Of a stretch of 64,000 nucleotides of DNA, positions 17,194 through 25,283 are shown piece by piece. Position 1 is the stretch's first letter. Each line of letters opens with the position of its first letter. Position numbers and translations under genes: made by a program. This DNA is from Vulcanimicrobium alpinum (GTDB taxonomy: Bacteria; Vulcanimicrobiota; Vulcanimicrobiia; Vulcanimicrobiales; Vulcanimicrobiaceae). A model generated the notes under the pieces. The model ran no database searches. It saw nothing but the letters and a program-made list of their open reading frames with translations, and was not told the DNA's origin. The stretch is from the NCBI RefSeq assembly GCF_027923555.1, contig NZ_AP025523.1, positions 1,488,001 to 1,552,000 on the forward strand, given 5' to 3'.

Positions 17194-18921
17194 GTGAACC
17201 CGACGCTCCGGCGGCTGCTTCGCGAAGCGCGCCCCTTCTACGGACGCTTGATCCTCGCGATGCTGCTGGGAGTCCTCGCCGGCGTCGCACCGCTGACGCT
17301 CGCTCGCGTCGCCGGACTTCTGCAGGCGCACGTGCTGGTGCGTCAGCCCGAATGGGACGCCGTCCTGCTGATCGTCGCGCTGGTGATCGGCTCGCAGATC
17401 GTCGGCAATGCCGCGGCGTACGGTCAGGGCTACCTCACCGCGTGGAGCGGACAGAAGATGGTCGCGTCGTTCCGCGCGCGGATGTTCGACCGCATCGTGC
17501 GCATGCCGCTGCGCGAGTTCGACCGCTGGCGGCCCGGCGAACTGCAGGCGCGCATGTCGAGCGATCTGGGGCTGATGACAGACGCGATCTCGATCTCGCT
17601 GCCCCAGTTCGTGCAGACGACGGTCACCTTCGTCGGCGCGCTCGTCTACATGATGTGGCTGGACTGGTTTCTCGCGATCGTGCTGTTCGTCGCGTCGCCG
17701 CTGGTCGCGTGGGTGGTCGGCAACTTCAACGCGCTCATCGTCGGCGGCACCAAACGCGCGCAGGAACGGATCGCCGATCTTTCGAGCAATCTGGTCGAGG
17801 TGCTCGCGAACGAACGCGTCGTCAAGGCGTTCCGCCGTGAGGAGTTCGAGCGCGCGCGGTTCGAAGACGCCAACGAGCGCTACTTCGGCGCATACATGAA
17901 GGTGACGCAGTTCAACCAGACGCAGGCGCCCGTGCTCGCGTTCGTCGTGATGCTCGCCGTCTGCGCGGTCATCGTCGTCACGGCGCGCGAGGTCGCGATC
18001 GGGCGGCTCTCGCCCGAACGCGCGTGGGAGTTCTGGGGCGCGACGGCGCTGCTCATCAACCCGATGAATCGCTTCTCGATCTTTTTCGCCGACTTCGCTC
18101 GCGCGTTCGTCGGTGCGAGCCGCGTCTTCGAGATCCTCGACCTGCCGGTCGAACGCGACGATCCGCCGGGCGCGCTCCCGCTCCCGGCGGTGCGCGGCGA
18201 CGTGCGCTTCGAGGGGGTGACGTTCGCCTACGACGACGGCCGCCCGGTGCTGCGCGGGTTTTCCGCCGAGATGCTGCACGGCGAGGTCGTCGCGCTGGTC
18301 GGTCCGTCGGGCGCCGGAAAGAGCACGATCGTCAACCTCGTTCCGCGCTTCTACGAACCGCAGGACGGGCGCATCACCGTCGACGGCGTCGACATCGCGC
18401 GCGTGCGGCTCGCCGATCTGCGCGAGGCGATCGCGATCGTCCCGCAGGAGACCCAGCTCTTCAACGGCACGATCGCCGAAAACATCCGTTACGGCCGGCT
18501 CTCGGGGCGCGACGACGAGGTCGTGGCGGCGGCGCGCGAAGCGAACGCCGACGAGTTCGTCCGCAAGCTTCCCGAAGGCTACGAAACGACCGTCGGCGAG
18601 CGCGGGATCCGCCTCTCGGGCGGCCAGCGCCAGCGGATCGCGATCGCGCGCGCGATCCTGCGGGATCCGCGCATCCTGATCCTCGACGAAGCGACGAGCG
18701 CGCTCGACTCACACTCCGAAGCGCTGATCGAAGACGCGTTGGACCGTCTGCTCCCGGGCCGCACGACGCTGATCATCGCGCACCGCCTCTCGACGATCCG
18801 CCGCGCGACCAAGATCCTCTACATCGAGGGCGGCAGCGTGCGCGAGACGGGGACCCACGACGATCTCATCGCCGCTGGGGGCGCGTACGCGACGCTGCAC
18901 GCCGCCCAGTTCGCGCGCTAG
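17194..18921 (+). CDS. MsbA-type ABC exporter, fused membrane and ATPase domains
   Basis: A half-transporter of about 575 residues that would work as a homodimer exporting lipid or drug-like substrates. Six membrane helices fill roughly residues 20-310. The ATPase has Walker A GPSGAGKST (near 370), LSGGQRQRI (near 475), Walker B ILILDEATSALD (near 495) and the IIAHRLST switch histidine. I chose the GTG at 17194, preceded by GAAGG at -12; an ATG at 17101 is in frame but would overlap the divergent gene. Its stop shares the palindrome CTAG with the convergent pseudogene stop. Confidence 0.85.
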   Translation: MNPTLRRLLREARPFYGRLILAMLLGVLAGVAPLTLARVAGLLQAHVLVRQPEWDAVLLIVALVIGSQIVGNAAAYGQGYLTAWSGQKMVASFRARMFDRIVRMPLREFDRWRPGELQARMSSDLGLMTDAISISLPQFVQTTVTFVGALVYMMWLDWFLAIVLFVASPLVAWVVGNFNALIVGGTKRAQERIADLSSNLVEVLANERVVKAFRREEFERARFEDANERYFGAYMKVTQFNQTQAPVLAFVVMLAVCAVIVVTAREVAIGRLSPERAWEFWGATALLINPMNRFSIFFADFARAFVGASRVFEILDLPVERDDPPGALPLPAVRGDVRFEGVTFAYDDGRPVLRGFSAEMLHGEVVALVGPSGAGKSTIVNLVPRFYEPQDGRITVDGVDIARVRLADLREAIAIVPQETQLFNGTIAENIRYGRLSGRDDEVVAAAREANADEFVRKLPEGYETTVGERGIRLSGGQRQRIAIARAILRDPRILILDEATSALDSHSEALIEDALDRLLPGRTTLIIAHRLSTIRRATKILYIEGGSVRETGTHDDLIAAGGAYATLHAAQFAR

Positions 18922-19152
18922 CTCTTCGCCTTGCCGTTGATCATGAGGTGCGCGTAGGGCGTCCCCGCCCACATCACCCAGGTGCCGGTATTGGCGACCT
19001 TCGAAGGAATGCCGGAGGCCTTCAGATCGAACGGCCACATGATCATCCAGTGCGCCGGCTCGGTGATCGGCGTCCCCTTGGAAGCGTAGGGGTCGTCGGC
19101 GCTCCAATCCGTTCCGCCGGCGTACATGTAGACGATGCCCGGCTTGGTGTTG

Positions 19153-19156
19153 GTCG
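19153..19156. repeat. Left 4-bp target duplication of the IS3 element
   Basis: GTCG directly before the left inverted repeat of the IS3-family element; repeated at 20356-20359. Four bases is a usual duplication length for this family, and deleting one copy with the element restores the reading frame of the host gene. Confidence 0.85.
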
Positions 19157-19229
19157 TGACGTTGCCCCGGTGATCCGGGTCAGTTGATACCGTGGGTTTC
19201 CCCGGCCGATGGGCCGAAAGGAAGCCCGC

Positions 19230-19523
19230 ATGCGGAAGTCCCGCTTCACCGAGACGCAGATCGTCTCGATCCTCCGAGAACACGACGCCGGCGCCTCGTT
19301 CATCGAGCTCGGCCGTCGACACGGCGTTCATCCGAACACCATCTCCGCCTGGAAATCCCGGTACGGCGGCATGCAGAGCAGCGAGGTCGCCCGCGGTCGC
19401 GTGCTCGAAGACGAGAACGGGCGCATGAAGCGCATCATCGCGAACCTTTCGCTCGAGAACGACGCGATGAAAGAGCTAATCGCAAAAAACTCCTGGGGCC
19501 CTCGCAGCGAAAAGCCGCGGTGA
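19230..19523 (+). CDS. IS3-family transposase OrfA (helix-turn-helix)
   Basis: A 97-residue DNA-binding protein of the IS3 family. [20 protein letters not shown] and [19 protein letters not shown] form the HTH_Tnp_1 helix-turn-helix. A leucine-rich coiled coil ([22 protein letters not shown] is its core) is used for multimerisation. The ATG at 19230 follows GAAAGGAAG, a good ribosome site; an in-frame ATG at 19209 is less well placed. It ends just past the slippery site that leads into orfB. Confidence 0.9.
   Translation: MRKSRFTETQIVSILREHDAGASFIELGRRHGVHPNTISAWKSRYGGMQSSEVARGRVLEDENGRMKRIIANLSLENDAMKELIAKNSWGPRSEKPR
19484..19490 (+). other. Programmed -1 frameshift site A-AAA-AAC
   Basis: The heptamer lies in the correct phase of orfA (codons AAA, AAC). 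Slipping back one base moves the ribosome into the orfB frame, reading K-K-L-L-G. This is the classical way IS3 elements make the OrfAB transposase. I did not resolve a stimulatory pseudoknot. Confidence 0.75.
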
Positions 19524-20338
19524 GGGCCCTGCAAGACCTCGGTGTGAGCCAACGCGCCGCATGCCGCATCGCGCGTTGTCCGCGATCCGTCGCGCAGTAT
19601 CGCGTGCGGCGGACGGACGATCCGGCGTTGCTCGAGCGGCTCAAGGCGCTCGCCGCAGAACGCCGTCGGTTCGGCTACCGCCGGCTCACGATCATGCTGC
19701 GCCGCGAAGGCTTCGTCGTGAACCACAAGCGAGTTCATCGGATCTATCGCAACGCTGGTCTACAGCTGCGCAGTCGACGTAAGCGTGGCGTACGATACGT
19801 CCGTGGCAACGTCGTGCCGCCGGTCACGCGGCCGAACGAACGCTGGTCGCTCGACTTCGTACACGACGCGCTTAGCAACGGGCGAAAGTTTCGCTCGCTG
19901 ACGATTATCGACGACTTCACCCGAGAGTCGATCGGCATCGAAGTCGACTTCTCGCTCACCGGCGAGCGTGTCGTGCGCGTGCTCTCACGTCTCGCGCAAG
20001 AGCGCGGTCTACCGCCGACGCTCAAGTTCGACAACGGAACCGAGTTCACGAGCAACGCGATGCTCGGCTGGGCCGCGCGGGTCAACGTTGAGCTGCACTT
20101 TATCGAACCCGGCAAGCCGACTCAGAACGGCAGCGTCGAGAGCTTTAACGGACGTTTCCGAGACGAGTTACTCAACGAGCACGCCTTTCCCACGCTCTTC
20201 CACGCTCGCACCGCGATCGAAGCATGGCGTGTCGATTACAACCATCGCCGACCCCACACCGCGCTCGGCGGCTTGACGCCGGCCGAGTTCATCGAGCATC
20301 ATCGCACTACCCCAAACTCACGGTTATCCGCGGCCTGA
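19520..20338 (+). CDS. IS3-family transposase OrfB (DDE integrase core)
   Basis: A 272-residue catalytic part, made chiefly as an OrfAB fusion by frameshifting; a GTG at 19520 overlapping the orfA stop could also start it. The HTH_21 region includes [16 protein letters not shown]. The rve core contains the DDE triad: D in [10 protein letters not shown] in [10 protein letters not shown], and E in [15 protein letters not shown]. The [18 protein letters not shown] tail is diagnostic. No stop or missing residue is seen, so it looks functional. Confidence 0.93.
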   Translation: MRALQDLGVSQRAACRIARCPRSVAQYRVRRTDDPALLERLKALAAERRRFGYRRLTIMLRREGFVVNHKRVHRIYRNAGLQLRSRRKRGVRYVRGNVVPPVTRPNERWSLDFVHDALSNGRKFRSLTIIDDFTRESIGIEVDFSLTGERVVRVLSRLAQERGLPPTLKFDNGTEFTSNAMLGWAARVNVELHFIEPGKPTQNGSVESFNGRFRDELLNEHAFPTLFHARTAIEAWRVDYNHRRPHTALGGLTPAEFIEHHRTTPNSRLSAA

Positions 20339-20355
20339 CATCCGGGGCAACGTCA

Positions 20356-20359
20356 GTCG
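20356..20359. repeat. Right 4-bp target duplication of the IS3 element
   Basis: GTCG directly after the right inverted repeat; matches the copy at 19153-19156. Confidence 0.85.
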
Positions 20360-20628
20360 GCTTCGGCTTGTGGCCCATCCAGTCGGCGGCCCACTGCATC
20401 GCGGCGGCGTCGGCGCACATCGGGTCGTCGCCGACGACGCCTTTGTGGCCGGCGATGCAGGTCCAGCCGTTGCTCCCTTTGCGCAGGACCGTCGCCTTTC
20501 CGGACGCGTCCATGTCGAGCACGGTCGCCTTCGCGGCGATCGACGCCGGCCCGGCCGATACCGCTCGGGCGATCTTGGCGGCGACGGGTTCGGTCGCGGC
20601 GGACGAAGCCGTGGCGGAGAGCAGCAAT

Positions 20629-20636
20629 GCAAAAGC
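20629..20636. repeat. Left 8-bp target duplication of the ISL3 element
   Basis: GCAAAAGC, repeated at 21933-21940. Eight bases is the expected duplication length for ISL3-family transposition. It lies within the signal-peptide codons of the broken gene. Confidence 0.9.
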
Positions 20637-21932
20637 GGGTCTTCCGGTTTTGTAGTGGGCGGGCGAGAGGAAATCGGTCGGCCGTCGTAATGCTACGCCA
20701 TGCGAGACACCGAATTCATCCGCGGGTTGCTGCGCGTCGAAGATCCTTGGGACGTGACCGAATCAAAGCTCGATCTCGAGCGAAATCGGGTCGATGTTCG
20801 GCTTGAATGGCAAGGCGCGGGTCGCTGTCCAAAATGCGATCGGGAGTGCCCCAAGCACGATCATCGCGAGCGCGTCTGGCGTGACCTCGATCTGGCCGGC
20901 GACCAACTTTTCTTGCACGCCTCCGTACCCCGGATCGATTGTCCCGAGCACGGCGTCACGACCGTTGCGATTCCCTGGTCAAGCGGTCGTACCGAGTTTA
21001 CGTCGCGCTTCGAGCGTTTGGCGATCGCCCTCCTACTCGAGATGTCCGTCGCGGCGGTCGCGCGTCGCTTGGGCATCAGCTGGGAGCAAGTCGATTCCAT
21101 TATGCTCCGGGCGGTCGAGCGCGGTAAGCAGCGGCGACTGCCACGTCTTGTGCGGCATCTCGGCATCGACGAGAAGGCCGTCAAAAAGCGGCATCGGTAC
21201 TTCACGATCGTGTCCGACTTGGACCGCGGCGAGGTCCTGTGGGTCGGTCGCGGTCGCAAGCGCGAATCGATTGACGCTTTCTACGACGGCCTTTCGCACG
21301 AACAACTTCATGCCATTGAGGGCATCGCGATGGATATGTGGCAGCCGTACTTCGAGTCGACCGTAGCACACGTGCCCGATGCGGCACGGAAGATCGTCTT
21401 CGATAAGTACCACATCACGGCATATCTCACCAAAGCCGTCGATCTCACTCGTCGAGCGATGATGCGTGACAAGACGCTCGACCGAACGGCATTGAAAGGG
21501 ACTAAGTATTCCTGGTTGCGCTCGTTTGCGAATCTCGACCGCGACGAACGACGTGATCTGAGCGCCTTGCGGAGCCAGTACAAACGCCTTGGCCGCGCGT
21601 GGTCGATGAAGGAGCACTTTACGGAGTTCTGGCGATATCGGCGTGAGTCCGCAGCGCGTCGTTTCTTTGCCGATTGGTACCGGTGGGCGACGCACTCTCA
21701 ATTGCCCGAAATGATCAGCGTCGCGCGCACGCTCAAACGTCACTTTGCGAACATCATCACGTACATTCGCAAGCCGATCACCAATGCGGCAGCCGAGAGC
21801 CTCAACAGCAAGATCCAAATGATCAAATTCCGCGCGCGCGGCTATCGCAATGAGGGCCGATTTGCAGCGGCGATTCTATTCCACTGTGGTGGGCTCGACC
21901 TCTTGCCCGCCCACCCGAAGTCCTGAAGCGCC
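20637..21932 (+). mobile_element. ISL3-family insertion sequence, 1,296 bp
   Basis: A complete element bounded by 34-base imperfect inverted repeats: 20637-20670 and the complement of 21932-21899. They match at 25 of 34 positions, with the inner GTGGGCGGGC perfectly shared and both outer ends starting GG..CTTC. An 8-bp duplication (GCAAAAGC) flanks it. It carries a single intact transposase whose last codons run into the right repeat. It is inserted in the same small gene as the IS3 element, only 281 bp from it. Confidence 0.92.
20700..21926 (+). CDS. ISL3-family transposase
   Basis: A 408-residue transposase. The N-terminal zinc-finger region (zf-ISL3) has C43 and C46 in CPKC, then C50, H53 and C81-x2-H84. 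An HTH follows (AAVARRLGISWEQVDSI). The DDE core has D157 in GIDEKAVKK, D212 in AMDMWQPY and a late Glu near residue 370 in AAAESLNSKIQ. The end CGGLDLLPAHPKS is family-like. The ATG at 20700 lies 63 bases inside the left end. All residues needed for activity seem present. Confidence 0.95.
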   Translation: MRDTEFIRGLLRVEDPWDVTESKLDLERNRVDVRLEWQGAGRCPKCDRECPKHDHRERVWRDLDLAGDQLFLHASVPRIDCPEHGVTTVAIPWSSGRTEFTSRFERLAIALLLEMSVAAVARRLGISWEQVDSIMLRAVERGKQRRLPRLVRHLGIDEKAVKKRHRYFTIVSDLDRGEVLWVGRGRKRESIDAFYDGLSHEQLHAIEGIAMDMWQPYFESTVAHVPDAARKIVFDKYHITAYLTKAVDLTRRAMMRDKTLDRTALKGTKYSWLRSFANLDRDERRDLSALRSQYKRLGRAWSMKEHFTEFWRYRRESAARRFFADWYRWATHSQLPEMISVARTLKRHFANIITYIRKPITNAAAESLNSKIQMIKFRARGYRNEGRFAAAILFHCGGLDLLPAHPKS

Positions 21933-21940
21933 GCAAAAGC
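21933..21940. repeat. Right 8-bp target duplication of the ISL3 element
   Basis: GCAAAAGC, the partner of 20629-20636. It directly continues into the original 5' end and ribosome site of the disrupted gene. Confidence 0.9.
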
Positions 21941-22118
21941 TATTCCGAGTGACACACGAGTCGTCATGCGGTTCCTCCGGACGGAGTGCGAAATCACCCG
22001 GCAAGGGAAGCGTTCGGCAGCCTAACATTCGGCTCCGCCCCTTCGGCGACGCGGCGCGACATGCGCGCAGATCGAATTGCCGCAGTCCAATCCGCATCAC
22101 GCGCCGGGGACCGGGAGC

Positions 22119-23141
22119 ATGCCTCTCCCATGGGGTACTTCGTTAGCGATGGCGACGAACGGGTTGCTCGGTGGGCGATACCGGCTCGACCACGTCGCGG
22201 GTCACGGCGGCATGGCGACGGTGTTCGTAGCGTACGACACCGTGCTGGAACGGTCGGTTGCTATCAAGCTGCTGCAGCGCCGTTCCGACGCAGGCGGTGT
22301 ACTGCACGAGCGTTTCCGGCGCGAAGCGGTCGCCGAAGCGCGGATCGTGCACCCCAACGTCATCGCCGTCCATGACGTCGGCGAGAACGAGGATGGACGG
22401 CCTTTCATCGTGATGGACTATGTGGAGGGCCGTTCGCTGCAGGAGGTCCTCGCGGACCATGCACTCTCCTCCGAGCGCGCAGCGGCGATCGGCGGGGCGA
22501 TCGCGCGTGCGCTTGCCGTCGCGCACGAACGAGGGATCGTTCACCGCGACATCAAGCCCGGGAACATCCTCATCGACGACCAGGGCATTCCGCATCTCAC
22601 CGATTTCGGGCTCGCGCGTCTCGACGATCAGGCCTCGCTCGAATTGACGGTGCCCGGAGAACTGCTCGGCACGGTACTTTACGTCGCGCCCGAACAGGCT
22701 CGCAACGGTGACGTCGGGCCGGCGGCCGATATCTACGCGCTCGGCGCGACGCTTTACCACGTGGTTGCGGGGGAGCCGCCGTTTAGCGGGAAAGGACCGA
22801 TCGATACCGCACTGCAGCGTTTTGAGGGTGAACCGCCGCCGCTCGCCGAGCGCGTACCGGACGTCGATCCCGAGCTCGCGGGGCTGATCCACGCGATGCT
22901 TGCCTTCGACCCGGCAGCGCGTCCCGCCGACGCCGGCCCGCTCGCGGAGCGTTTCTTTGACATCTCCGCGCGTCTGCGCACGCGCCGTCTCGCGACCGAA
23001 CCAGCGCCCCCGCCTGTCGGCGCCCCGTCGCGCGAATCGACCCCGGGTGCCTCTGCCGCGGCTGCGGCGGAGATTCCTAAACCTAACGCGCAGATGCTGC
23101 CCGCCGACCCCATCAGTCCGGTTGCGCGCGACGACGGTTGA
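22119..23141 (+). CDS. Soluble Hanks-type Ser/Thr protein kinase
   Basis: A 340-residue eukaryotic-like kinase. The glycine loop is GHGGMATV (about 29-36), the ATP lysine is in VAIK (Lys50), the catalytic loop HRDIKPGNI is near 142-150 and DFG is at 162-164. APEQARNGDVGPAADIYALG is the APE/substrate region. A proline/alanine-rich tail (about 60 residues) follows; there is no transmembrane helix or PASTA domain, so it is cytosolic. The ATG at 22119 has GGGGA eight bases upstream; an ATG at 22149 is the alternative. Its 5' region is shared with the divergent broken gene. Targets unknown. Confidence 0.9.
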   Translation: MPLPWGTSLAMATNGLLGGRYRLDHVAGHGGMATVFVAYDTVLERSVAIKLLQRRSDAGGVLHERFRREAVAEARIVHPNVIAVHDVGENEDGRPFIVMDYVEGRSLQEVLADHALSSERAAAIGGAIARALAVAHERGIVHRDIKPGNILIDDQGIPHLTDFGLARLDDQASLELTVPGELLGTVLYVAPEQARNGDVGPAADIYALGATLYHVVAGEPPFSGKGPIDTALQRFEGEPPPLAERVPDVDPELAGLIHAMLAFDPAARPADAGPLAERFFDISARLRTRRLATEPAPPPVGAPSRESTPGASAAAAAEIPKPNAQMLPADPISPVARDDG

Positions 23142-23157
23142 GACGATGCGGCCGCGA

Positions 23158-23445
23158 TCAGGTCGACGCGGCCTCGACGATGAGCCGCCCCAGCATTTTT
23201 TCGACGATCTCCTCGGTCGGCACGAAATAACGCCCGTCGGCGATTTTGTGGTGCAGCGTGTCCACCACGTCCTGGCGGTAGAACGCCTCCCGTGCCTCGT
23301 CCGACAGGCCGCCAAATGCCTTGGCGGTTTCCAATCGTTTGAGCGAGTCGGGCGTCTCGAATCTCAGCGCGCTGCTCGATACACTCTGTTTTCGCAACTT
23401 GTACGCGGCGACCACGCACAGTATCTGGGCCCGGCTGATAATCAT
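23158..23445 (-). CDS. FlgM-like anti-sigma factor
   Basis: A 95-residue helical protein. The C-terminal half (VVDTLHHKIADGRYFVPTEE followed by IVEKMLGRLI) matches the FlgM pattern V..(L)K..I..G.Y.v....iA.kml, the part that binds sigma-28. The N-terminus MIISRAQILCVVAAYKL also resembles FlgM-like proteins of deep-branching phyla. It would hold the flagellar sigma factor inactive until the hook is complete. It lies beside fliW and csrA on the opposite strand, which strengthens the call. The kinase gene converges on it 16 bases away. Confidence 0.7.
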   Translation of the reverse strand: MIISRAQILCVVAAYKLRKQSVSSSALRFETPDSLKRLETAKAFGGLSDEAREAFYRQDVVDTLHHKIADGRYFVPTEEIVEKMLGRLIVEAAST

Positions 23446-23556
23446 GGATCCTGACGCCTCATTTGCTGCTCGCTTCCTTGCTCATGGTGCTATCGTCGAA
23501 CGCTTCCGGCGACTTTAGGGTCGGGCAAAACCCTCGCCCTCGCCCCTCGATCAGAG

Positions 23557-23583
23557 TCAAGTTCAGTCCGAGTCCACCGATAA
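23557..23583 (+). promoter_or_regulatory. Candidate sigma-28 (FliA) promoter of fliW
   Basis: TCAA at 23557-23560, a 15-base spacer and ACCGATAA at 23576-23583. The sigma-28 consensus is TAAA-N15-GCCGATAA, so 3 of 4 and 7 of 8 bases match with exact spacing. Transcription would start near 23590, about 78 bases before the fliW ATG. Confidence 0.5.
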
Positions 23584-23667
23584 CTGAAAAGGCAGCCTCC
23601 GGAACCGTCAGCCTAAGGCAGAGACGATACGAGGTTCGAGAACTTAGTCCACCGCCGTCAGGACGCG

Positions 23668-24150
23668 ATGACGAACACGACCTTGAACCCGGCCGACCGG
23701 GAGACGACGATCAAGCTCCCTCGGTTCGGGACGCTCACGTACCGCGAGTCGGAGGTGCTGACGTTCCCATCCGGCCTTCCCGGCTTCGCCTCGCACCGTC
23801 GATTCGTCGCCATCCAGTTCACGAGCCAAGAGCATCTCATCTGGCTCCAGAGCCTCGACGACGTCTCGGTCGCGCTGCCCACGGCCGATCCTTGGGCGAT
23901 CTTCGAAGAGTACTCACCTCAGCTGCCGCCGTACGCCTCAGCCTTGCTCGAGATTCAGAGCCCGGAGGAGTTCGCCGCGCTCTGCGTGGTCGTGGCCGGT
24001 AACGTCGCCGATATGACGATAAACCTCCTTGCGCCGATCGTGATCAACTTGCGGACGCGGCGGGCGCACCAAGTGGCGCTCGAGACGGGCGGCTACTCCG
24101 TTCGTACGACGATCCCGCCCAAGCGCGCCTGGACTCAGGCGGGAGCGTAG
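23668..24150 (+). CDS. fliW: Flagellar assembly factor FliW
   Basis: A 160-residue FliW protein. It binds flagellin and, when flagellin is exported, binds CsrA and blocks its RNA-binding activity. Family marks are the IKLPRFGTLTYRESEVLTFP start, GLPGFASHRRFVAIQF, WLQSLDD, then AALCVVVAGNVADMTINLLAPIVIN. Length is normal. AGGA lies five bases before the ATG. csrA follows after 69 bases, the usual fliW-csrA order, so the partner switch is encoded together. Confidence 0.93.
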   Translation: MTNTTLNPADRETTIKLPRFGTLTYRESEVLTFPSGLPGFASHRRFVAIQFTSQEHLIWLQSLDDVSVALPTADPWAIFEEYSPQLPPYASALLEIQSPEEFAALCVVVAGNVADMTINLLAPIVINLRTRRAHQVALETGGYSVRTTIPPKRAWTQAGA

Positions 24151-24219
24151 CCCCCTCGGCGGGAAGCGCCAACGGCAAAGACGCGGCGTTGCGCCGCACG
24201 AGCCACGGAGGGCGCTCCC

Positions 24220-24489
24220 GTGCTGGTTCTCAGCCGCAAACTCAATCAGGCGATCATGATCGGAGACGACGTACGCATCGTCGTTGTTTCCGTCGACCGT
24301 GACACGGTCAAGCTCGGTATCGAGGCGCCGCGCTCGATCCCCGTCCACCGTTCTGAAGTCTACGAGGAAATTCAAAAGACGAACCGCGCGGCCGCAGGAG
24401 AGCCGGCGTCACCGGTCGCGGAGACGCCGCGCGTCGCGGAACTGGACCCGGGTCCGCGTTCCATCGCTGCAAAGAGGCCCCAACGGTAA
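24220..24489 (+). CDS. csrA: Carbon storage regulator CsrA with C-terminal extension
   Basis: An RNA-binding dimer that represses translation by covering GGA-containing leaders. MLVLSRKLNQAIMIGDDVRI and VKLGIEAPRSIPVHRSEVYEEI are the complete CsrA fold. After about residue 53 there is a 36-residue proline/alanine-rich tail not seen in the short enteric protein; extended tails occur in some FliW-regulated CsrA proteins. The GTG start at 24220 is preceded by GGAGGG, which is both a ribosome site and a possible CsrA autoregulation site (inference). Confidence 0.93.
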   Translation: MLVLSRKLNQAIMIGDDVRIVVVSVDRDTVKLGIEAPRSIPVHRSEVYEEIQKTNRAAAGEPASPVAETPRVAELDPGPRSIAAKRPQR

Positions 24490-24523
24490 CGCCCCCGGCG
24501 TTCGCGAACGAGCAGACCGAGCG

Positions 24524-25198
24524 CTACTCGCGCTCGCGCCGCGCTCTCGCTTCCCGGGGACCATTAGCTTGGAGCTGTACGGTTTCGAACGGGAACGATA
24601 CTTGCGCTTGCGGGCAATCGGCACCGATCGCACGTTCCCGGCAGGCACGGACACCTGCATGTAACACGACGCGATATCCGGCCTTTCGCATGCGCAGGCA
24701 CAGCATATGGTCTTCGTTGCATTGCCGCAGCGTGCGCGTAGCGGAATCGACGTACACATGCGCTGCAAAGTACGGGAGTTCGAGCGCGCGGAGCGCAGCA
24801 ACGCGAAGTACGACGCAGGCGAAGCCGAGCCCGTCAACCCGAACCGGGCCTTCGCTCAGCGCGGACAGGGTGCCGCTCGTCGCGGCAAGCGAATTCGAGT
24901 CACTCGTGCCGCAGAACGCGCCCGAGATGGCCGCGCCGGGGTCCCGCTGAAGCACGTCGAGCAGTCGGATCAGCGCATCGCGCGGTACGACAACGTCGTC
25001 GTCGAGCATCGCCACGTAGTCGACGTCGAGCCGCACGGCGTCGCGCGCGATCATCTCACGTTGCGCGGGCACGAAGTTCCCGGTCCACACCACCCGTTCT
25101 GAACTCGTAACGCTCGCCGGAAGGGCAAGTGCGCTCAGCGCATCGATGAACCCGCGAGTCGGTGTGCCGCCTGTCGGGATGCCGATCAGCAGCTTCAT
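24524..25198 (-). CDS. Glycosyltransferase-like protein (GT-A fold)
   Basis: A 224-residue protein starting MKLLIGIPTGGTPTRGF. LDVDYVAMLDDDVVVPRDAL is a DxD-type nucleotide-sugar/metal site. VDGLGFACVVLRVAALRAL and a late HMLCLRMRKAGYRVVLH segment also fit the GT-A fold. The tail (ARARRERE) is low complexity. The donor and acceptor are unknown. ATG at 25198. It lies 85 bases downstream of the CDP-glucose dehydratase gene on the same strand, so both may serve one glycan. Confidence 0.65.
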   Translation of the reverse strand: MKLLIGIPTGGTPTRGFIDALSALALPASVTSSERVVWTGNFVPAQREMIARDAVRLDVDYVAMLDDDVVVPRDALIRLLDVLQRDPGAAISGAFCGTSDSNSLAATSGTLSALSEGPVRVDGLGFACVVLRVAALRALELPYFAAHVYVDSATRTLRQCNEDHMLCLRMRKAGYRVVLHAGVRACRERAIGADCPQAQVSFPFETVQLQANGPREARARRERE

Positions 25199-25283
25199 GG
25201 CAGCGCAGCTTGCCCCTGAGCGATGAGCGCGCATTCGAACGCGCAGCGCCCTGATGATCGCGTCGATGCCGGGATGTCGGGAA

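Larger units (their letters stand above)
19157..20355 (+). mobile_element. IS3-family insertion sequence, 1,199 bp
   Basis: A complete element. The ends are inverted repeats beginning 5'-TGACGTTGCCCCGG on both sides (first 14 bases identical; further partial identity through ...CCGTG.GTTT). The 5'-TG...CA-3' termini are typical of the family. It encodes orfA and orfB in overlapping frames with an A6C slippery site, and all catalytic residues are intact, so it may still be mobile. It is flanked by a GTCG target duplication and sits in the coding region of the secreted-protein gene. Subgroup not assigned. Confidence 0.92.
18918..21967 (-). pseudogene. Secreted-protein gene broken by two insertion sequences
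   Basis: Three remnants of one gene on the minus strand: 21967-21933 (ATG with GGAGG six bases upstream and most of the signal peptide), 20628-20356, and 19152-18918 (stop TAG). Removing an ISL3-family element with one copy of its 8-bp target duplication, and an IS3-family element with one copy of its 4-bp duplication, joins them into a single open frame of 543 bases, 180 residues. The rebuilt N-terminus MTTRVSLGIAFALLLSATAS is a signal peptide. The join over the IS3 site reads HKPKPTNTKPGIVYMY. The mature protein has cysteines in WTCIAGHK and PMCADAA and tryptophan-rich HWMIMWPFD. The family is unknown to me. The exact frame restoration suggests recent inactivation. Confidence 0.9.

Noticed and set aside
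17122-18279. Minus-strand extension that would make the zinc-ribbon protein 593 residues long
   Set aside because: The added part is antisense to the ABC exporter and is His/Arg/Asp-rich without domain structure.
19148-20368. A 13-bp inverted repeat (GACGTTGCCCCGG ... CCGGGGCAACGTC) first looked like a palindromic insertion target outside the IS3 element
   Set aside because: Treating it as target leaves the host gene out of frame and gives no clean duplication; treating it as the element's own terminal repeat gives TG...CA ends, a GTCG duplication and restores the frame.
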